Assembly (NCBI GenBank): GCA_958299035.1
Contig: CATQJL010000112.1
Span: 11,632,880-11,696,879 of the forward strand
Direction of reading: 5' to 3'
DNA length: 64,000 nucleotides
From: Cylicocyclus nassatus
Taxonomy: Eukaryota; Nematoda; Chromadorea; Rhabditida; Strongylidae
Shown in pieces: positions 56,801 to 64,000 of this stretch (its first letter is position 1; each line of letters opens with the position of its first letter). A program made the position numbers and the translations under genes. The notes beneath the pieces are model-generated. The model was not told the origin of the DNA. It ran no database searches and worked only from the letters and a program-made list of their open reading frames with translations.

Positions 56801-59800
56801 CCGCGCATCTCGCGAAATGTCTTGTTATGACCCCACTTATCGACAGAATTCCATTTTTGTCTCAAATAGTCCTATTGCATTTCACAAGGATCTTTTCTAT
56901 AATCACGTATCAGCTAAACGTATGAAACACTGGTCTCAAAGCTCCCCCTCCCCTTCCTTTAACGCTGGGTGATGTGAAATTTCCTACAATTTTCGCCATC
57001 AGAGCGTGATTTTATTCCTTTTCACATCAACCAAATTCGATTTTCGTTTTTCTCTTGCCAAATGTGTGCACACTCAGAATGTGTGTGTGTATGAGTGTGT
57101 GCATCTAAAACGCCTAACATTATTCTATTCTGCGTATTTTCTGCCTATAATGTTCTAGTCCTCTTCCCCTTTTTCATGCGAACATTACATTCCTATTCAC
57201 TGGGTAATCTCGACGATCTGGCAGGCTCTTTTCACGCCAAGTGATTGTGCTGCATTTTAATGTTTTCTTGTGATTTCTCTATTTCTAGCTTAGATCAAGA
57301 AGAAATGGCAGGAAGTTATGCGAAGATTTTGCAAAAAATATCTCGATAATTCTTTCAGAAACTTGGAATTGCACTATCTTCCCATGCATTTGCTAGCGAC
57401 AAGAAGGAATTCGGGTAGAATCATTAATTACAAAAATTTTTGGCGTTAAAAAATCGCATCATTATAGGTCAAACTCTTGATCCGACTATAAATGAACAGT
57501 CGGACACACATAGAACCCAGGCCACTGAACCTTTTTTGAAAAAAAAACTTGTGGAAAAACTGTATAAAGATATCATTGCTTTCCCAGAGTTACCGTAATC
57601 ACTGATACAAATGGTTTACGTTTACTTTCTCACTGCTTCCCTTTCTTACAGGAACTTATAAATGAAATTAGTACTCTGAACCCTTTCAGTTTTTCGAAAA
57701 AGATCTCTTTCAGAATGCCATCCAATATTTTGTGTATAATTGTTTATTGTTAAAGCATTTGCTAAAATTCTCAAGTACTACACAATCTTGGTTTTTCTTC
57801 TTCATATTTGACAGCTTTTGCCTTTGTTTCTTCTTCTGTAACTTCGTATGAATGTCTGAAAAGTAAAAAGGAAACTTTCTTGTCTAACCTTTTATTATAT
57901 CATTATCCGATTAGAAGCACGTACTATAATACTCTATAGAGTTCATGATATCATGATAAGAAAGACGTGCACTAAAAAGTTATCGACAGCTGCAGCAGCT
58001 GATCGGAACACAATTCGTGGAGAAGAAAGTATAACTTTTTTAAAGATTAAGAAATTCTCAAAACATTTTTTCAGATGCTAGAAATAATCCACTTTTGTAA
58101 CAGCTCTCTTTTCAAATGAAAAATTTTTGTTCACAAATGGTCATCTACTATAATCTTTATGCTATTATACTTTCATCTCATTTCACATGCAATTTCGCTT
58201 ACAATCATGTGCAAAACGGAAAGCAGCACAGCACACTCCCATTAGATTGTGAAAATGATAAGAGAACGAGAACGATACGCTTACAACAAGAATTTCGTTC
58301 CCTGATCACCTTATCAGTGTCTGTCAATAATAGTGTGTAGCCAAAAGTCAAACTTTTAAAAAAGATCATTTGTCCTCTCTTCTTCAAAAATGTCCTTTTC
58401 GTCTTTCAAACAACCTCTGATGCCCTCTCCATTCAGTAGTTTTTTCACAGCGAATCACTACGGCAATTTCAAAAAAGCGCAAAAACAAGCAAAAACTCCA
58501 ATTTCCAGTTCTATTACACTTCGCAGTTTTTATTTCCGAATGTGTCTCGTTCATTTTTTTGTAGAGATGGTGTAAACCCTTAGAAGAAGAAGGTCACTCC
58601 ACATGAAGGAAAGGCTCTCACTTCTACCGAAATCCTGCAAGATTCCTCCTTCTCTATTCCTAAGGACCCAACCATTTTTGAGAACTGTAAGGCGTAATTT
58701 TCTCTCAGTTTGATGGGGGGTAAGCGATTCAATATAGACCATTCCTCTAAAAAAACATCCAAAATGTTGCGTTCTTTTGGAATCCGCATTATCTTTCTAT
58801 CTCTTCTATCTTTTTCGAATATTCTGAAATTGTCAAGAAAAAATTTTCAAAAAGCGGGAGACCTTTTCTGAACATTCTACATTTTTGCGAGATTTACATA
58901 AGCGTAACTTTGACTTCAATTGATCGAGAAGGTATAGTAAAGCAGCTTTGCAGAAATCTAAGCAAATTGTTTCAAAAAACCCCCATATCGACAAGTTAGA
59001 ATCTAGTTTTAGAATTAAATAATCACTCCATGGTTTTTCTTTTGCGAATTTTTTCGTTTTCTGTGGCTTTCTCAAGGTGATAAGTTCACATAGTGGCATT
59101 TAAGAAAGCTTGGATGCCTAAAAGTTCACCATCTCAATAAAACCAAGATTCTCAAAGCTTCAGTATTGTTTCTACTCTACACCAAGTATTACGAAATCGC
59201 ATGCCATGCAAATCAACGTTTTTCTTCGACGTAAAACATCGTGAATCTGTGCGATTGAAAAGAATTCTATTAACGTAAAATCACACTGCTTTCTCTTCTT
59301 CTCTATGTCACGGTTTTTACGCTATGCGATGCTAACGATGTATTTGAAAGCGAAATAGTAGCAAAATCGATGTTACAGCGTGGCTAGAGGCATTTCAGGG
59401 ACACATTAGCGGTGCTGCTAATCTCGTTGCCCTCAGCTACCGTAATCCTCAGACGGGTTTTTTTCGCTTCTCTCACTCGATGCCTATCTTCAGTGTGGGG
59501 ATGCATGGCCACGTGCTTCAGTATCGCAGCGCGTAAATTGCCGCAAATAGTGCTGAAATGAGGGAAATGTCAGATTTTTCACATCAAAAGTGTCACATTA
59601 GGGATAATAAGGGTAATTGCTCAACAATTTTGGAGAACTGATTCAAATTTTTACACAAAAACTTCTTATAATGTCGCTGCTTGTTACTATCGAAACGTAC
59701 GGCTGATATTTTCGTGTAATGTACTGCTCCTGCGGTTGACAACGACATCTACGCGGAAACGAACAGTGCTTGCGAGTTGCGCTTACAAATTGGCTATAGA

Positions 59801-59908
59801 GCGGACATTGTTTATGCGCAAATGTTGGCAACCCAGGAATATCATAACAATTGTCAATAATGCTATGGTTATAGTAGCATCTTTAAAAGCAAAGAGGATC
59901 ATGAAGTA
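53852..59908. other. Long gene-free region with few repeats
   Basis: No exon is convincing. 53980-54260 and 54880-55030 are more GC-rich than their surroundings. MAAALHCNNCKKLQK could start at 54255, but no donor or family was found. CA/TG microsatellites lie at 54495-54525, 54595-54635, 56480-56500 and 57075-57100. The region could be promoter DNA or a long intron of a gene outside the window. Confidence 0.4.
54480..54640. repeat. CA-rich microsatellite pair
   Basis: Interrupted ACACAT/ACACAC runs at 54497-54526 and CACACG/CACACA runs at 54593-54622. ORFs over them (Val-Cys or His-Thr repeats) are artefacts. Confidence 0.85.
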
Positions 59909-60061
59909 AAGGCTGCTGCATGACGAAGGCCGAGAAGCAGCATGAGTTGAGCGGGCGCGCGCGTATCCTCACCGTTGAAATCCTGCGCTTTATGCGCTTT
60001 GCGGCTAAAATTAAGCCGCGATCGCGCCCAAAAGTATTGCACCTTCGTCATGCAACAGCCT
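59909..60061. repeat. Hairpin-type MITE (about 153 bp)
   Basis: GGCTGCTGCATGACGAAGGC at the left pairs with GCACCTTCGTCATGCAACAGCC at the right. The inside holds GCGCGC-rich text and a small hairpin around AAATTAAGCC. Plus and minus ORFs over it are shadows. Confidence 0.7.
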
Positions 60062-63000
60062 TTAGAAATTGTTGTGGTGATATGTACATTTGCCCAGCAC
60101 ATCGGTGAAACGTAAGGATTACATCAGAAGTGGAAGTCTGCCACTTCGACAAGGTTTTCCTACAAAGAGAATACTTTCTTTGACAGATATAAATCTCATA
60201 ACTAGAAATCCTGGATTTTCGATAAATTAGTGCCGCTAATATCTATTATGATGAGTGTAGCTTTTGAAGTGAGGTTATCGTTAGCTTTGTGCCTAACTTG
60301 TTCCTCTAAAGTATTGTACTTGGAAACAGAGTTTTGCACATGCTAAGTGAATGTTTTTTGCTACGAAAATATAGGTACCAAATACCTGGGGTAGTTGTTG
60401 TTATAAAGTAAATCTGGAAACTCCAATTTTACTGAACCCTGTTGTTAGACTTATGACAGATAAAAACTCTTACTCAACGTATTACTGCTTGCCTGTTTAA
60501 TTATGGGTAACTATAGAACAGAAATTTATCTGCGGAATTGAAAACCCAAATTTTATAAAGTCACTCAGGCAGTTGAATTTCTTTTTTGATTTCATCTTTA
60601 TTTTCATTCACCTGTTGATCCATTCTGTCGAGAACGTTCGCAACAATAATAAATTTATTCAACTGCAGCTACTTGGGAGGTGGGACAGACAGAGAGGAAG
60701 CCTTTTTGGGATTTTCTTTCTTTGTTGGATGATTACTGATTCCATTTTTGCTCATAAATGAATGGTTACTATGTATGTATGAACTCAAAGATATGGAGGT
60801 ATGCTAAAAACCTTCGCGCCCTTAGACGCAATGTCTTTAGAATGCTTTGGTGATTTTTTGGAAGCATGAGGTTATCTGTTTTAGTAAAAAATTCTACATG
60901 GTCGGAGTTGATAAGGCGCGAGTATTTTTGTTCAGATTACTTAGCGTACCCCGGATTGTAGATCAAGTAAATCAAGCAACCAATAGTTAGTAATGTGCCA
61001 TGATTCCACACGAGTAAAAGGAATTAGGAAAAAACAAAAAAAAAACAGGAAATACCATTCAACATATATTCACCCCAGAAATCGTATGCGTGCCGTAGCC
61101 TTTGCAGCGCATCTAGAGCTTAGCTGTGATTTTCTTATCAGATACGTTCGCAACGCGCATCGAACACGCACTCACACGCTTCACATGCTGTCATTCAATC
61201 AACTACGAGTGTCGGACGTCGAAAGAGAGACAGCGACTGGGAGATTGTGCCGCTATCGGGTGCCGAACATGCTCTCATGTGTACGTACAAAAAACACTTG
61301 CAGCTGGCGTGCACCAGTTGAAATGTATGGCTGCACGCGTTTTGGCTACTTTTAGCCACGCTTTTTTTAGTTCGAAACAGGGACTTCAGCTAGCGTCAAT
61401 GTTAAGCTGAGTTCGTCCCCATTTTTGATGTTTTTTTTGCAGTAGAAGGTACTTGTAATAATGTGAGAGCTGTATTCATTTGGCAGTACAACAAAGACAA
61501 AGAAATAAAGGAAAGAAACGGCATAAAGAGATGAGAGAGCAGTAGGTCCGACATTTCAAACGCAAATTGCACATACAATTTGAAAGAAAAACCGTGGTTC
61601 ATATTCGTGGAGAATAAAGGCAGGAATGCGTTACTATCACTTTGTTGCCAGATAGTTGTGCCGACACAGACAATGCGCAAGATTTGGATGGGCAGCGGCG
61701 CGCTACCACCTGTCCATTACGTTGCAACTCAAAGGCATCGACGCCGCTGCGCCGCCGCAAAGCAGCGTGTATGCGTGTCTGCGCTTCCTTTCAGATGTCG
61801 ATAGTCTAGGTTAATGAAAGCTTTTAACACGAATTGCTCTGCGTTCCATTTTTTGTTGTCAGCTTTACTAATGTGAGCTTGATGGTCCTCTATGCACGTG
61901 AAGAAAAACTTGAATTTTTTAGACCGCTCTACAGAGACTATCTTTGCAAAGAACAATTTACGACTACCCGTCAAATGACGAGTATAAAAATAGCTCGAAC
62001 GATGAGTTATCACCACTACGTGCGTATTGCTAGTGTAGTTTTTTTTGTAGTCAAACAAAGAAATTTGCACTATCACACGATTTGTAGCCGCTTGATCTGA
62101 AAAATTCTACCGCATTGCGGTAATAATTGTATTTTTGCTAAGTGTACTTTTGGTGAAGTTTTCTCACTTTTAGCCTTTTCCTTTTCTTTTTCGCCATTAG
62201 CGCAGAGTTCAAAAGTCACAACTTTTCCATGTTTTTGTTTCGGCATAGCGAGCCTCAGTGATTCAGAGGCAGCACAATTTTCGAGTGTCGGCAACCAGCT
62301 GTAGCAAGATTTTTCATCACAACGAAAACACCTCTCCTGAATAGGTTTCTTTCACATCAGCCGAGAGTTGCTGTTCTGACTGATCTGTCACATGAATCAT
62401 AACGAGCCGCCACTTCGCGGATGCCTGTTCCAGTCCACGCTCGTGTAAGTGTGCAATGCGTTATCGAGAGCAGAGACGCAGAATTGTCTTTGTATCTCTA
62501 CTTCTAGCTTTCCCAATACTCGATAGTTAGTGAATAGTAGGCTAGGAGAGGTCTAGAATTGCAAAGTGTTCGTTGGAAAAGCGCGAAGAGACGAGGAAGC
62601 GGCGGCGGGGGTTTCTGGAGGAATGAGGGAGGGTGGAGAAAGGAGGGGGCGCGCTCATGAATGGAAGTAAGTTTACGATTCGTACACAGGATGAATTTTC
62701 GGATACGGTCATTTTATTCATGCGAGTAGACAAAAGGTTTGACTTTCACATTGTATGGGAGTTTTAGTTTGTTGAATATGCTGCTAATTATTGCTCATCA
62801 TACTGTGGACGTAATTAAAAGTGCTAGATTGCATCCGAGCGCTTCAAGACCACCGCGCGGTTTGCCGTTATTTGCAGATTTTTAGGTTGAATTAACGATT
62901 CTTTATACATTAGATCTATGAATTTTTGAGTGTCACGATACAGAGTGCCTGGCAGCGTAGCATATTGTCTTGAAATCGCAGAGAGCTAACATAAAGAATT

Positions 63001-64000
63001 CTGCGCAGACACCTTGACCGCGCCGCAGCAGCGGACGCAGACGGCTGCATTGTGTGCGTCGATTAATCGACTGTAACTGAATGGCTAATAAAGCGCCCTA
63101 CACTTATTCTGTGGAATTGCGTACTGCAAGTTATTTGGCTAAATTTTATATGCGGATGAGTGTTTATCTGCTCAAGCTCTGCTGTGTTGTATCATTTTAT
63201 GGAAGGAAAGTTTGTGATTGCTTGAGGAACGAAAATCTGAATTCCAAAAGAAGTAGAATTTGAAAATTCTTATTTCGTAAGATGATAACGCAACCAATTC
63301 CGAGAAATAAATATGTCTAAGCTATGTTTTGCTCGAACTTTGATGATAGGGTGCTATACATGCAACCCAGCAAAATTCGCTTTCCTTTCTGCTAACATCT
63401 TGTAATTGGTTCGCTTACGAAATTTGGAGTACAAAAACGTTAACAGTATAAAATTTCTTTAGTGAACGTATATTTGCCAAGCAGTTGTAATTGATCATAT
63501 GATTAATTGTATGTGATTTTGACAGATGAAGGCACTAAAAATGACTCGAAAAACGAAGCGATCCATTTTGTAGACCTCCCATGACGAACTTTTTTGGAAG
63601 AAAAGCATTCATTGGTTTCTGTGCACCTCACTTATAAAAGAATCAACTGAAAAAGTGCTGTATACTTGAGATGTTTGCACATAAATGGTTACTTTGTACG
63701 CTCTTAAATTCTCTCGGTTCAATCAAAGACGCCGTCCACTTGTCCAAGGGACTACTCAATTAACTGCAAAAGTATCTACATCTAGATAATTTGATTTTCT
63801 CAAGAAAAATGTTTCGCCCATTTGATCCAAGCTTCTCGAGCTAAAGCCTCTTATTCTCTTCAATTTTTCTCGCGTTCTTGTTTACATCCATTTTTCTAGT
63901 CTTCTCTTTCTTTTGCAAATGTTCGCTACCATGTGTTATCACAACCTTAATGAGATGATTGAAAATCAAACATTACACAACCATAAAAATGCCACAAGGC
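60062..64000. other. No gene recognised
   Basis: AT-rich DNA with a few GC-rich islands (61210-61340, 61690-61790, 62575-62660). No exon, RNA gene or clear inverted repeat was found. A long intron or regulatory region is possible. Confidence 0.4.

Noticed and set aside
1..64000. CRISPR array or a bacterial operon
   Set aside because: Spliced genes, eukaryotic protein families and transposons show nuclear DNA; the tandem repeats seen (2941-3215, 50070-50650) have too few and too long units.

Overview
The window looks like nematode nuclear DNA, most probably a clade V strongylid such as a hookworm. I infer this from AT-rich intergenic DNA, introns with GTAAGT-like donors and short TTTCAG-type acceptors, acceptor-like AGs a few bases before start codons (suggesting spliced-leader trans-splicing), and RTE-type retrotransposon proteins of the kind common in hookworms. 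The species is not proven. Four protein-coding genes can be supported. On the plus strand are a three-exon cytochrome c oxidase subunit 5B gene (15762-19844) and a single-exon ZNHIT1/HIT zinc-finger gene (21322-21864). On the minus strand are a complete twelve-exon PANK4-type pantothenate kinase-like gene (28314 down to 25766) and, upstream of it, a seven-exon proline-rich gene of unknown function (35607 down to 29989) whose 5' end is unresolved.

Almost everything else I can interpret is transposable-element DNA. 1-15.7 kb is gene-free and holds a CAGGGTC-type hAT-like element (3847-5352), mariner-like remnants, two abutting TA-flanked MITEs (8650-9074) and a giant foldback element (11542-14069). 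A second copy of that foldback, in the opposite orientation, sits in intron 1 of the oxidase gene (16542-18391). Both copies have perfect 8-bp target-site duplications. The 35.6-38.3 kb interval carries two more foldbacks, one a long palindrome. 39.3-45.3 kb is a nest: a foldback rich in GGAAGTTCCG was invaded by an RTE retrotransposon (target duplication visible), followed by a second decayed RTE copy. 46-53.9 kb holds further inverted-repeat elements, a tRNA-like repeat and a mariner-sized element. 53.9-64 kb has few recognisable repeats and no gene I can recognise; it could be a long intron or regulatory DNA.

The genes do not form an obvious pathway. The oxidase subunit is mitochondrial, the ZNHIT1 protein is a chromatin-remodelling subunit, the kinase belongs to the coenzyme A pathway family, and the proline-rich protein is unassigned. 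The most interesting theme is structural: hAT-like foldback elements with arms of hundreds of bases, one of them transcribed inside an essential mitochondrial gene, whose arms carry a 17-base motif repeated at about 167-178 bp.
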